Below the pieces are notes generated by a model that was not told the DNA's origin, searched no databases, and saw only the letters and a program-made list of their open reading frames with translations. A DNA stretch of 64,000 nt from Streptomyces sp. NBC_00569 (GTDB lineage Bacteria > Actinomycetota > Actinomycetes > Streptomycetales > Streptomycetaceae), in NCBI RefSeq assembly GCF_036345255.1, contig NZ_CP107783.1, positions 8,611,001 to 8,675,000 of the forward strand, written 5' to 3'. This document shows positions 16,078 through 24,730 of the stretch, in pieces. Numbering within the stretch: the stretch's first letter is position 1; every line of letters starts with the position of its first letter. Both the position numbers and the translations under genes were made by a program.

Positions 16078-17436
16078 TCAGATCGCGGCGTAGTTCTGGA
16101 GGAACAGGGCCTCGGCGACCGAGAGGCGCTCCAGCTCCTGCGGCGACACGCTCTCGTTCACCGCGTGGATCTGCGCCTCGGGCTCGCTCAGGCCGATCAG
16201 CAGGATCTCCGCCTCCGGGTACAGCGACGCCAGCGTGTTGCACAGCGGGATCGAGCCGCCCTGGCCCGCGTACTGCATCTCCTGGCCGTCGTAGGCGACG
16301 CTCATCGCCTCCGTCATGGCCGCGTACGCCGGGCTGTCGGTGTTCGCGCGGAACGCCTGGCCCTGTCCGATCTGTTCGACCTGGACGCGGGCACCCCACG
16401 GGGTGTGCGACTCGACGTGCGCGACGAGGAGCTTCGTCGCCTCCACGGCGTCCGTGCCCGGCGGCACCCGCAGGCTGATCAGGGCGCGCGCCCCGGCCTG
16501 CACGGACGGCGTAGCGCCGACGACGGGCGGGCAGTCGATGCCGAGGACGGTGACGGCGGGGCGGGCCCAGATGCGGTCGGCGACGGTGCCCGAACCGATC
16601 AGCTCGACACCGTCGATGACCTTGGCGTCCTTGCGGAACTGGCCCTCGTCGTACTGGAGACCGTCCCACGCGGCGTCGGTCGCGAGACCGTCGACCGTCG
16701 TCGAGCCGTCCTCCGCGCGCAGCGAGTCGAGGATCCGCACCAGCGCCGCGAGCGCGTCCGGGGCCGCGCCGCCGAACTGTCCCGAGTGCAGGTTGCCCCC
16801 GAGCGTGTCGACCCGGACCCTGATGAGCGTCATGCCGCGCAGCGTCGACGTGGCCGTCGGCAGGCCGACCCGGAAGTTGCCCGCGTCACCGATGACGATC
16901 GTGTCCGCCTTCAGCAGCTCCGGGTGCTGCTCGGCGTACCGCTCGAGACCGCCCGTGCCCTGCTCCTCGGAACCTTCGGCGATCACCTTGACGTTCACCG
17001 GGACGCCGCCGTTGGCCTTGAGCGCCCGCACCGCGAGCAGGTGCATCAGGACCCCGCCCTTGCAGTCCGCGGCGCCGCGCCCGTACCAGCGGCCGTCCTC
17101 GCGCTCCGTCAGCTCGAACGGCGGAGTGACCCACGCCGACTCGTCCAGCGGCGGCTGCACGTCGTAGTGCGCGTACAGGAGAACGGTCGGCGCGCCCTCG
17201 GGGCCCGGCAGGAAACCGTAGACCGACTGCGTCCCGTCCGGGGTGTCGAGCAGCGCGACGTCCTGGAAGCCCTCGGCGCGCAGCGCGTGCGCCACCCAGC
17301 TCGCGGCGCCCTCGCTCTCGCTCTTCGGGAACTGGTCGAAGTCCGCCACCGACTTGAACGCCACCAGTTCGGCGAGCTCGGTCCGGGCCCCGGGCATGAG
17401 CGAGGCGACGGTCTCGGCGATCGGATTCGGTGACAT
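16078..17436 (-). CDS. M20-family metallo-dipeptidase
   Basis: 452-residue zinc peptidase of the M20 (CNDP-like) group that cleaves dipeptides or related amides in the cytoplasm. Metal-site motifs are LLYAHYDVQPP (His near residue 90), GRGAADCKGG with the bridging Asp, and EGSEEQGTGG with the catalytic Glu. The dimerisation/lid domain lies in the middle and the C-terminus carries GGSIPLCNTL. ATG 17436 has a GAGGAGCG site. It diverges from the flavoprotein gene at 17648. Confidence 0.92.
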   Translation of the reverse strand: MSPNPIAETVASLMPGARTELAELVAFKSVADFDQFPKSESEGAASWVAHALRAEGFQDVALLDTPDGTQSVYGFLPGPEGAPTVLLYAHYDVQPPLDESAWVTPPFELTEREDGRWYGRGAADCKGGVLMHLLAVRALKANGGVPVNVKVIAEGSEEQGTGGLERYAEQHPELLKADTIVIGDAGNFRVGLPTATSTLRGMTLIRVRVDTLGGNLHSGQFGGAAPDALAALVRILDSLRAEDGSTTVDGLATDAAWDGLQYDEGQFRKDAKVIDGVELIGSGTVADRIWARPAVTVLGIDCPPVVGATPSVQAGARALISLRVPPGTDAVEATKLLVAHVESHTPWGARVQVEQIGQGQAFRANTDSPAYAAMTEAMSVAYDGQEMQYAGQGGSIPLCNTLASLYPEAEILLIGLSEPEAQIHAVNESVSPQELERLSVAEALFLQNYAAI

Positions 17437-17647
17437 GGGAACGCTCCTCGTAGGTGCGACGTTGCACGTGTGTATACGTATGCGGCTTTCGCACGCGTCC
17501 GTGCGGGTCCGCCGTCGGCTGGTGTGCGTGAGCGTTTCGTGCACAGGGCATGCAGCGCCGATCCTCCCACAGGGGGTCGGCAGGACACCGCCGTAGGATG
17601 CCTGGGAAAGGTGCGGCAGGCGGCTGGATCGGGAGCAGTAGACCATC

Positions 17648-18943
17648 GTGAGCAGCGAGAACTCGGCGGGCGGCAACGGTACGGGCGAGCACGCGGCGGA
17701 CGCCGGTGGCGGCGGGCAGGTGTGGGACGTCGTCATCGTGGGCGCCGGTCCCGCGGGCGCCTCCGCCGCCTACGCGGCAGCGGTCGCCGGACGCAGCGTC
17801 CTCCTTCTGGAGAAGGCGGAACTGCCCCGGTACAAGACATGCGGCGGCGGCATCATCGGCCCCTCCAGGGACGCGCTGCCCCCGGGGTTCGAGCTGCCGT
17901 TCCGGGACAGGATCGACGCGGTGACGTTCTCCCTCGACGGGAAGTTCACCCGCACCCGGCGCTCCCGGCACATGCTGTTCGGCCTGGTGAACCGCGCCGA
18001 CTTCGACCACCAGCTCGTCGAGCACGCCCAGAAGGCGGGCGCCGAACTGCGCACGGGGGCGACGGTCTCGCGGGTCGAGCAGCACGGCTCGGCCGTGCCC
18101 GACCGTCGCACGGTCGCCGTGATCCTCCAGGGCGGCGAGACGGTCCTGGCCCGCGCCGTCGTCGGGGCGGACGGCAGTGCCAGCCGCATAGGGGCTCATG
18201 TCGGGGTGAAGCTCGACCAGGTCGACCTCGGCCTCGAGGCGGAGATTCCCGTGCCCGAGACGGTCGCCGAGGACTGGAAGGGCCGCGTCCTCATCGACTG
18301 GGGCCCGATGCCCGGCAGTTACGGCTGGGTTTTCCCCAAGGGGGACACCCTGACCGTCGGAGTGATCTCGGCGCGGGGCGAGGGTGCCGCCACCAAGCGG
18401 TACTTGGAGGACTTCATCGCCCGGCTCGGCCTCGCCGGCTTCGAACCGTCGGTCTCCTCCGGCCATCTGACGCGCTGCCGCGCCGACGACTCGCCACTCT
18501 CGCGCGGCCGCGTACTCGTCTGCGGTGACGCGGCGGGACTTCTCGAACCGTGGACCCGCGAGGGCATCTCGTTCGCGCTGCGCTCCGGTCGTCTCGCGGG
18601 GGAGTGGGCGGTCCGCGTCTCCGAGGCGCACGACGCGGTGGACGCGCGCCGGCAGGCTCTGAACTACGCGTTCGCGGTCAAGGCGGGTCTCGGGGTCGAG
18701 ATGAGCGTCGGCAAGCGGATGCTGACGGTCTTCGAGCGCAGGCCCGGTGTGCTGCATGCGGCGATCACCGGGTTCCGGCCCGCGTGGAAGGCGTTCGCCC
18801 GCATCACCCGCGGTTCGACGACGCTGGGCGAGATCGTCAGGACGTACCCGATGGCCGGTCGCGTCCTGAGCCGTCTGGACCGGCCGGCCGCGCCGGTCGC
18901 GCCGTCGGTCGACGACGATCCGGAGGCTACTTCTCGACCGTGA
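17648..18943 (+). CDS. Geranylgeranyl reductase-family FAD protein
   Basis: 431-residue FAD-dependent oxidoreductase of the geranylgeranyl reductase family, which saturates isoprenoid double bonds. The dinucleotide-binding motif VVIVGAGPAGASAAY is at about residues 28-42 after a Gly-rich tail, followed by the family's CGGGI segment. The second FAD motif is VCGDAAGLLEPWTREGIS. GTG 17648 is used. Its 3' end overlaps the convergent nitroreductase gene by 17 bases. The substrate (menaquinone side chain, polyprenols or lipids) cannot be decided. Confidence 0.88.
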   Translation: MSSENSAGGNGTGEHAADAGGGGQVWDVVIVGAGPAGASAAYAAAVAGRSVLLLEKAELPRYKTCGGGIIGPSRDALPPGFELPFRDRIDAVTFSLDGKFTRTRRSRHMLFGLVNRADFDHQLVEHAQKAGAELRTGATVSRVEQHGSAVPDRRTVAVILQGGETVLARAVVGADGSASRIGAHVGVKLDQVDLGLEAEIPVPETVAEDWKGRVLIDWGPMPGSYGWVFPKGDTLTVGVISARGEGAATKRYLEDFIARLGLAGFEPSVSSGHLTRCRADDSPLSRGRVLVCGDAAGLLEPWTREGISFALRSGRLAGEWAVRVSEAHDAVDARRQALNYAFAVKAGLGVEMSVGKRMLTVFERRPGVLHAAITGFRPAWKAFARITRGSTTLGEIVRTYPMAGRVLSRLDRPAAPVAPSVDDDPEATSRP

Positions 18944-19409
18944 TGAGGAAGACCGGGTGGTCCGGTGCGGCGGCGGTCAGCTCTTCGTCGGTCGACTTGG
19001 CGGTGATGCCCTGGAAGTACTGGTTGACCTCCCAGCCCCACTTCTCCAGGTAGCTGCGCAGGATCGGCAGCTTCTCGCTGTCGGGCACCTCGGTCGCGGT
19101 GAACGTACGGACCTTGCGCCCGACGCGCAGCTCGCCGGCTTCGGCGACGCGCATGTTGCGCACCCACTGGGAGTGCCCGCGCGCCGAGACGATGTACTGC
19201 GCGTCCTCGTACGTGTGCGGGTTGACCGGGATGCGCTGCATCTGGCCGCTCTTGCGGCCGCGCACGGAGAGTTCGGCGGACCCCATCAGGCTGACGCCGT
19301 GCCGCGCGAGCCAGCCGATCACGCCGTTCAGCCGGACGTTGAGGCGGCTGCCCTTCAGGTAGTAGGGGCTGGGGGAGGACGACGAGCCGGACTGGGCGTT
19401 CGCGGTCAT
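18927..19409 (-). CDS. Deazaflavin (F420)-dependent nitroreductase-type protein
   Basis: 160-residue member of the F420-binding Ddn/nitroreductase family with the split beta-barrel fold. Typical elements are LMGSAELSVRGRKSGQMQRIPV (residues about 41-62), YIVSARGHSQWVRNMR and ELRVGRKV. These proteins reduce quinones or xenobiotics with F420H2. It diverges from a TetR gene, and two matching operator-like sites lie between them, so repression by that TetR is likely. Confidence 0.87.
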   Translation of the reverse strand: MTANAQSGSSSSPSPYYLKGSRLNVRLNGVIGWLARHGVSLMGSAELSVRGRKSGQMQRIPVNPHTYEDAQYIVSARGHSQWVRNMRVAEAGELRVGRKVRTFTATEVPDSEKLPILRSYLEKWGWEVNQYFQGITAKSTDEELTAAAPDHPVFLITVEK

Positions 19410-19472
19410 GGGGTTCTCCTGGGTGTGGGTGGCGCGGTGTGAGCGCCGCTGGAGTCGGTCTCGATCTCGGTT

Positions 19473-19491
19473 GCGAGAGCACTGCTCTCGC
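19473..19491. promoter_or_regulatory. TetR operator candidate 1
   Basis: Perfect inverted repeat GCGAGAGC-ACT-GCTCTCGC, about 65 bases upstream of the nitroreductase start. Its core AGAGC-NNT-GCTCT recurs at 19529-19541. Confidence 0.6.
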
Positions 19492-19528
19492 TTGAGATCA
19501 GTGTGCACGAGATCGGTGATCCAAAGCA

Positions 19529-19541
19529 AGAGCGGTGCTCT
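19529..19541. promoter_or_regulatory. TetR operator candidate 2
   Basis: Inverted repeat AGAGC-GGT-GCTCT, sharing the arms and spacer length of the site at 19473-19491. The centres are 53 bp apart, about five helical turns. Confidence 0.55.
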
Positions 19542-19582
19542 CTTTTCTGTTCGCCGTCGCCGAGGGCGCTGCTCACCACTGT

Positions 19583-19658
19583 GTGCACTGCTCCCAAATG
19601 AGTGCACCGATCCGTAACGCGTGCATCGATCCGGAACGTGTGCACTGCTCCGAAGTCG
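19583..19658. repeat. Four 19-bp tandem repeats in A-B-B-A order
   Basis: Units begin at 19583, 19602, 19621 and 19640, exactly 19 bp apart. All start GTGCA and have TCC at unit positions 10-12. The outer two share GTGCACTGCTCC and the inner two share GTGCA-Y-CGATCCG-K-AACG. The period is not a multiple of three, so it is not coding. The array ends 15 bases before the TetR ATG, so it covers that gene's promoter or leader. Confidence 0.75.
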
Positions 19659-19673
19659 TGGGACACTGCCCGT

Positions 19674-20408
19674 ATGAGCACCGCACGAGGAGCCAGGGCC
19701 AGGGCACGGGAAGAAGTCACCGCCGCCATCAAGGACGAGGCCCGCAGACAGCTCGCGGCCGAGGGCGCGGCCAAGCTGTCCCTGCGCGCCGTGGCGCGCG
19801 AGCTGGGCATGGTCTCCTCGGCGCTCTACCGCTACTTCCCCAGCCGCGACGACCTCCTGACGGCGCTCATCATCGACGCGTACGACTCCATCGGCGAGGC
19901 GGCCGAGCAGGCGGACGCCGCCCTGCTCAAGAAGGCGTCGAAGAGCACCGACAGCAAGGCGGGAAGCATCGCGCCGGTACGCCGCTGGGTCACCGTCAGC
20001 GAAGCCGTCCGCGCCTGGGCGCTCGCCCACCCGCACGAGTACGCGCTCATCTTCGGCTCGCCCGTGCCCGGATACACCGCGCCGATGACAACCGTCCCGG
20101 CGGCGTCGCGCGTCGGTCTGCTGTTCTTCGGCATCGTCCGCGACGCCTATCAGGGCCGCGGGATCGCGGAGCCGCCGCTCCCCGAGGAGCTGCGACCCGA
20201 GGCCGAGCGGCTGGGCGCCGACCTGGCCCCCGACCTGCCGCCCGCCGTGGTGGCCGCGCTCGTCGCCGCCTGGGCGCAGCTGTTCGGCCTGATCGGCTTC
20301 GAGCTGTTCGGTCAGTTCAACCGGGTCGTGGAGGACCGTGCCACCTTCTTCACGCACGCCGCGACGCAGCTCGCCCACGGCGTGGGCCTGGTGCTGCCCC
20401 GGGAATGA
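19674..20408 (+). CDS. TetR-family transcriptional regulator
   Basis: 244-residue one-component repressor. The N-terminal helix-turn-helix reads LSLRAVARELGMVSSALYRY (residues about 36-55), followed by FPSRDDLLTALI. The C-terminal ligand domain contains GFELFGQFNRVVED, as in TetR proteins with a WHG-type C-domain. ATG 19674 is the start that gives the family N-terminus. The intergenic region carries paired AGAGC/GCTCT palindromes and a 19-bp array, the likely binding targets. Confidence 0.9.
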   Translation: MSTARGARARAREEVTAAIKDEARRQLAAEGAAKLSLRAVARELGMVSSALYRYFPSRDDLLTALIIDAYDSIGEAAEQADAALLKKASKSTDSKAGSIAPVRRWVTVSEAVRAWALAHPHEYALIFGSPVPGYTAPMTTVPAASRVGLLFFGIVRDAYQGRGIAEPPLPEELRPEAERLGADLAPDLPPAVVAALVAAWAQLFGLIGFELFGQFNRVVEDRATFFTHAATQLAHGVGLVLPRE

Positions 20409-20550
20409 CATGCCTCCGCCCCGGAGTGAATGTCGTGCCCCGGGCGCGCCGCGCGCCGCCCGAACCGCGTCGCGTACTCCCCGCGGAGTAGGTGCGGTCA
20501 CCACGCCCGGCTGACGCCCGCGACGGCGTGCGGCGTCTAGCGTTGCGGTC

Positions 20551-21846
20551 ATGGATGAGCAGCACGTACGCGGGGCCGGCGGCCCGCCCCGGACCTGGGC
20601 GGGTCCGCCGCACCTCGGGCGCTACGGGCCGCCCTGGACGGCGAAAGGCGTCGCCCGGCGCGGTCGGTTCGGGCCGCCCTGGTGGGGAGCCTCGGGGCAG
20701 GAAGGGCCGCGCTGGCCCTGGCGGTCCACCGTCCTGATCACCGCGTTCGTCCTCGTCGGCTCGACCTTCGCGGCACACGCCCAGACCGGTCGGGCCGACC
20801 TCGACGTGTTCGCCCGCGTGCTGCTGCTCGCGGGCGGCGTTCTCCTGCTGTGGCGCCAGCGGTACCCGGTCCTGGTGGCCTTCGGCACGGCGGCCTGCGC
20901 AACGCTCTACCTCGGCGCGGGCTACGCGTACGGTCCGGTCTTCATCACCGTGGCGGTGGGCTGTTACGCCGCGATCGTCGCGGGGCACCGCAGAGCCGCG
21001 TGGGCGGCGGTCGGCTTGTTCTGGGTGGGGCATGTCCTCGTGGCGCACTGGCTGTACGCGTATCTGCCGCCGTCGGGGGACGAGGCGGCGTCCTGGGGGC
21101 AGGAGGGTTTCATCGCCGCGTGGGTCCTGGCGATCGTCGCCTTCTCCGAGCTGGTCAAAACGCGTCGCGAGCAGTGGGCGAAGGAGCGCGCCGAGCGCGA
21201 GAAGGCCGCCGAGCGGCGCGCGGACGAGGAGCGCCTGCGGATCGCGCGGGAGCTGCACGACGTGCTCGCGCACTCCATCTCGGTCATCAACGTCCAGGCG
21301 GGCGTGGGTCTGGCGCTGCTCGACTCCGACCCCGAGCAGGCGCGTACCGCCCTCACCACCATCAAGTCCGCGAGCAAGGAGGCGCTGGGCGAGGTCCGCC
21401 AGGTCCTCGACACGCTCCGGACCCCGGGCGACGCGCCGCGCGCCCCGGCCCCGGGCCTCGACCGGCTCCCGGAACTCGTGGAGCAGGCCGCGAGCGCGGG
21501 CCTCGGCGTCGACATCGCCACGGAAGGATCCCGCGCGGCGCTGCCGCCCGGAGCCGACCTCGCCGCGTTCCGCATCGTGCAGGAGGCGCTCACCAACGTC
21601 GTACGGCATTCGGAGTCGCGCAACGCGCGCGTAGAGGTGCGGTACACCGGGACCGCGCTGTCCCTGCGCATCGACGACGACGGGCCGGCGAGCCACGAGG
21701 CGGCCGGCGGCAGCGGGAACGGCCTGGCGGGAATGCGTGAGCGGGCCGCCGCGCTGGGTGGCACGATCGAGGCGGGACCGCGGCCCGACGGCGGCTTCCG
21801 GGTGCTCGCCGAACTGCCCTTCACGCCGACGGAGGAGAACCGTTGA
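20551..21846 (+). CDS. Two-component sensor histidine kinase (NarL/DesK type)
   Basis: 431-residue membrane histidine kinase. A 50-residue Gly/Pro/Trp-rich cytoplasmic tail precedes several membrane helices (residues about 57-205). The HisKA_3 phosphoacceptor segment reads RIARELHDVLAHSISV (His236), and a HATPase domain shows EALTNVVRHS and GNGLAGMRERAAALGG. Its stop overlaps the response-regulator start in a TTGA junction, so the two are a coupled pair. The signal is unknown. Confidence 0.92.
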   Translation: MDEQHVRGAGGPPRTWAGPPHLGRYGPPWTAKGVARRGRFGPPWWGASGQEGPRWPWRSTVLITAFVLVGSTFAAHAQTGRADLDVFARVLLLAGGVLLLWRQRYPVLVAFGTAACATLYLGAGYAYGPVFITVAVGCYAAIVAGHRRAAWAAVGLFWVGHVLVAHWLYAYLPPSGDEAASWGQEGFIAAWVLAIVAFSELVKTRREQWAKERAEREKAAERRADEERLRIARELHDVLAHSISVINVQAGVGLALLDSDPEQARTALTTIKSASKEALGEVRQVLDTLRTPGDAPRAPAPGLDRLPELVEQAASAGLGVDIATEGSRAALPPGADLAAFRIVQEALTNVVRHSESRNARVEVRYTGTALSLRIDDDGPASHEAAGGSGNGLAGMRERAAALGGTIEAGPRPDGGFRVLAELPFTPTEENR

Positions 21847-22508
21847 TCCGCGTACTGCTCGCCGACGACCAGTCGCTCGTCCGCGCCGGATTCCGGGCGC
21901 TGCTCGACGCGCAGAGCGACATCGAGGTCGCGGGGGAAGCCTCCGACGGCGACGAGGCGGTGCGCCTCGTACGCGAACTGCGGCCCGACGTCGTCCTGAT
22001 GGACATCCGGATGCCGGTCCTCGACGGGCTCGCCGCGACCCGCCGCATCAGCGACGACGCCGCGCTGGAAGCCGTGAAGGTGGTCATGCTGACCACCTTC
22101 GAACTGGACGAGTACGTCTTCGAGGCGATCCGCGCCGGAGCCTCCGGGTTTCTCGTCAAGGACACCGAGCCCGAGGAACTGCTGCGCGCCGTAAGGGCGG
22201 TGGTGCAAGGCGACGCGCTGCTCTCGCCGGGGGTGACCCGTCGCCTGATCGCGGAGTTCGCGGCGCGCTCCAAGGAGCCCGCGGCCGCCGGGTCGCTCGG
22301 GCAGCTCACCGAGCGCGAGCGTGAGGTGATGGCGCTGGTCGGCATCGGCCTGTCGAACGAGGAGATCGCCCGCCGCCTCGTCGTCAGCCCGCTCACCGCG
22401 AAGACGCACGTGAGCCGCACGATGGTGAAGCTCGGCGCGCGTGACCGGGCCCAACTGGTCGTCCTCGCCTACGAGTCGGGCCTGGTGAGGCCCGGCTGGC
22501 TCGGGTGA
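21843..22508 (+). CDS. NarL/LuxR-family response regulator
   Basis: 221-residue DNA-binding response regulator. The receiver domain shows the acidic pair DD at residues 8-9, the phospho-acceptor Asp54 in LMDIRMP, and VKDTEPEE for the conserved Lys. The LuxR helix-turn-helix contains LTEREREVMALVGIGLSNEE and TAKTHVSRTMVKLGARDRAQ. The start is TTG 21843, overlapping the kinase stop. It is followed by a long hairpin shared with the convergent exporter gene. Confidence 0.93.
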   Translation: MIRVLLADDQSLVRAGFRALLDAQSDIEVAGEASDGDEAVRLVRELRPDVVLMDIRMPVLDGLAATRRISDDAALEAVKVVMLTTFELDEYVFEAIRAGASGFLVKDTEPEELLRAVRAVVQGDALLSPGVTRRLIAEFAARSKEPAAAGSLGQLTEREREVMALVGIGLSNEEIARRLVVSPLTAKTHVSRTMVKLGARDRAQLVVLAYESGLVRPGWLG

Positions 22509-22539
22509 GCGGACACGCGTCGCTGATACGCGCCACTGA

Positions 22540-22590
22540 CACGCGGGTGCGCCCGGCGGCAGGGGACTGCCGGCCGGGCGCACCCGCGTG
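22540..22590. terminator. 23-bp hairpin between response regulator and MFS genes
   Basis: Arms 22540-22562 and 22567-22590 pair over 23 positions with one bulged G and a GGGA tetraloop. It is placed between convergent genes and is probably bidirectional. Confidence 0.8.
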
Positions 22591-22596
22591 CGGTCA

Positions 22597-22672
22597 GGTC
22601 GAGCGTGTGGGCTCGGGTCGAGCACCCGTGGGTGGGTCGAGGTTCAGTGGGCCGGTCGAGGGATCCGTGGTT
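22597..22672. repeat. Four 19-bp tandem repeats beginning GGTCGAG
   Basis: Units start at 22597, 22616, 22635 and 22654, exactly 19 bp apart. Each begins GGTCGAG, and the second half of each contains TGG or TGGG. The array fills the space from the terminator hairpin to the stop codon of the MFS gene. The period equals that of the different array at 19583-19658. Confidence 0.75.
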
Positions 22673-24213
22673 CAGTCGTGGACCGCGACGCGTTCCGTGC
22701 GCGCGGCGTCCGACCCCTCCAGTACCGACTCCTCCCGCACCGAGTCCTTGTGCACCGACTCCTCCTCCCGCACCGACTTCGCGATCAGGACCGTGCTCTG
22801 CGGACGCCGTGTCCGCAGCCCGGTGAGGGTGATCAGCAGGCCCGCCAGCGCGATCGCGGTGACGACGACGAGACCGGGCCGGAAGCTGTCGAGGACGGCC
22901 TGCGGGGACGAGCCCTCGCCGGAGTTCGCGGTGACGACGGCCGTCACGACGGCGAGGAAGATGGCGCCGCCGACCTGCACGGAGGTGTTGAGCAGCCCCG
23001 AGACCATGCCCTGTTCGTCGTCGTGGACGCCGTTGGTGGCCTGGATGTTGAGCGAGGGGAACACCAGGGCGCAGGCCGCGCCGATCAGGAGCATCGTCGG
23101 CAGGATGACGGACGCGTAGACCGGGTCGAGGTTGATGCGCAGGAACAGCGCGTAGCCGATCACCATGAAGGTGAAGCCGGCCGCGATGAGGCGCGGGGTG
23201 CCGAACCGGTCGACGATCGCGCCGACCTTCGTCGAGGAGAGCGCCACGAGGGCGCCCGCCGGCAGGAACGCCAGCGCGGTGTGCAGCGCGGACCAGCCGA
23301 GCAGGGACTGCATGTACAGGGTGACCAGGAACTGGAAGCCGACGTACGAGCCGAAGAACGCCATCGCGCCGAGCTGCGCCCTGATCTGTGGGCCGGAGCG
23401 CAGCACTCCGAGGCGGATCAGCGGGCCCGGGGAGCGGCGCTCGATGGAGACGAAGACCGCGAGCAGTACGGCGACGGCCAGGAAGGACAGCAGGGTGCGG
23501 GCCGAGGCCCAGCCCGCCTCCGGCGCCTGGACGACGGTGAACACGAGGAGCAGCATCGACGCGGTGCCGGTGATGGCGCCGGGGATGTCGTAGCCGCGGT
23601 GGTTCTTCTCGCGCTCGCTGTGCGGGATGAGCTTGATGCCGACGAGCAGCGCGATCACTGCGATCGGCGCGGGCAGCAGCATGGTCAGGCGCCAGCTGGC
23701 TTCGGTGAGCAGTCCGGACAGGACGAGGCCCATGGAGAAGCCGGTGGCGGCGCAGGTCGTGTAGATGGAGAGCGCGCGGTTGCGCAGCGGACCCTCGGCG
23801 AACGTCGTGGTGATGATGGACAGGCCGGCCGGCGCGGTGAACGCGGCGCTGAGGCCCTTGATGAAGCGGCTGGCGATCAGGAGCGGCCCGGAGTCGACGA
23901 GTCCGCCGAGCAGGGACGCGAGGGCGAAGACGCCGAGGGCGATCAGGAACACCCGGCGCCGGCCGAGCAGGTCGGCCGCGCGGCCGCCGAGCAGCAGCAG
24001 GCCGCCGTAGCCGAGGATGTAGCCGCTGACGATCCATTGCAGTGTCGACGTCGACAGGTCGAGCTCCGAGCCGATGGACGGCAGGGCGACTCCGACCATC
24101 GACACATCGAGTGCGTCGAGGAACATCGCGGCGCAGAGGACGAGCAGTGTGCCCCACAGACGGGGGGACCAACGCTCCTGGGACGCAGGGGTGTTGGCGA
24201 GCGGAGAGGTCAT
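22672..24213 (-). CDS. MFS drug exporter (DHA2/EmrB type)
   Basis: 513-residue major facilitator with about 14 membrane helices, the size of DHA2 proton-coupled drug exporters. Motifs include LDVSMVGVALPSIG in helix 1, GGRAADLLGRRRVF for motif A, and SRFIKGLSAAFTAPAGLS for the antiporter region. The C-terminal tail after the last helix is hydrophilic, rich in Glu, Arg and Ser (EEESVHKDSVREESV). ATG 24213 is followed directly by the N-terminal tail. It diverges from a MarR gene, the usual repressor of such pumps. Confidence 0.92.
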   Translation of the reverse strand: MTSPLANTPASQERWSPRLWGTLLVLCAAMFLDALDVSMVGVALPSIGSELDLSTSTLQWIVSGYILGYGGLLLLGGRAADLLGRRRVFLIALGVFALASLLGGLVDSGPLLIASRFIKGLSAAFTAPAGLSIITTTFAEGPLRNRALSIYTTCAATGFSMGLVLSGLLTEASWRLTMLLPAPIAVIALLVGIKLIPHSEREKNHRGYDIPGAITGTASMLLLVFTVVQAPEAGWASARTLLSFLAVAVLLAVFVSIERRSPGPLIRLGVLRSGPQIRAQLGAMAFFGSYVGFQFLVTLYMQSLLGWSALHTALAFLPAGALVALSSTKVGAIVDRFGTPRLIAAGFTFMVIGYALFLRINLDPVYASVILPTMLLIGAACALVFPSLNIQATNGVHDDEQGMVSGLLNTSVQVGGAIFLAVVTAVVTANSGEGSSPQAVLDSFRPGLVVVTAIALAGLLITLTGLRTRRPQSTVLIAKSVREEESVHKDSVREESVLEGSDAARTERVAVHD

Positions 24214-24233
24214 GCGGAGCAGACTACATGCGT

Positions 24234-24254
24234 ATGCATTGACTGCAAGTGCAT
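24234..24254. promoter_or_regulatory. Candidate MarR operator
   Basis: Inverted repeat ATGCA-N11-TGCAT in the 87-bp spacer between the MFS and MarR genes. Additional TGCA copies at about 24244 and 24265 give an A/T-rich cluster unlike its surroundings. Confidence 0.45.
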
Positions 24255-24300
24255 TTAATTCCGATGCAACAATGCCCGTCTTTTCTGCTACGGTGCGGTC

Positions 24301-24705
24301 ATGGCGGCGAAAAAGGCCGAGCCCGGCCTCGTGGATCAGTGGCGGGACATCCTTGCGGTGCATGCGCGCACCATGTGCGAGCTCGATCGTGAGCTGCATC
24401 GGCACGGCCTGGGCGCCAGCGACTTCGAGGTGCTCGACGTCCTGGCCGACAGTACGGCGGAGGACGGCAGTTCCTCCTTCCGCGTGCAGGAGATCGCCGC
24501 TCAGGTCCACCTCAGCCAGAGTGCCCTGTCGCGCCTGATCGGCCGCCTGGAGAAGGACGGCCTCCTGGAGCGCGGCATGTGCCCCGAGGACCGCCGCGGC
24601 GTACGGGTCTGCCTCACGCGGAAGGGCCGCGACCTGCACACGGAGGTCCGGCCGCTGCAGCGCGCGGTACTGGGGCGGATGCTCGCCGATCGCGCCCAGG
24701 GCTGA
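24301..24705 (+). CDS. MarR-family transcriptional regulator
   Basis: 134-residue winged-helix repressor. The recognition region reads VQEIAAQVHLSQSALSRLIG (residues about 61-80), and the wing is RGMCPEDRRGVRVCLTRKGR. Cys residues near 26 and 97 might sense thiol-reactive compounds, but this is speculative. It diverges from the MFS exporter with operator-like sequences between them, so it probably represses the pump and itself. Confidence 0.9.
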   Translation: MAAKKAEPGLVDQWRDILAVHARTMCELDRELHRHGLGASDFEVLDVLADSTAEDGSSSFRVQEIAAQVHLSQSALSRLIGRLEKDGLLERGMCPEDRRGVRVCLTRKGRDLHTEVRPLQRAVLGRMLADRAQG

Positions 24706-24730
24706 TTTCCCCGGGCGGCCCGGCCCGTCG

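Noticed and set aside
15628..17433. 601-codon plus-strand open frame opposite the M20 peptidase
   Set aside because: Arg/Val/Asp-rich shadow; the minus strand carries all M20 metal motifs.
19583..19658. The 19-bp array as a CRISPR
   Set aside because: The units are contiguous with no spacers, and no cas gene is near.
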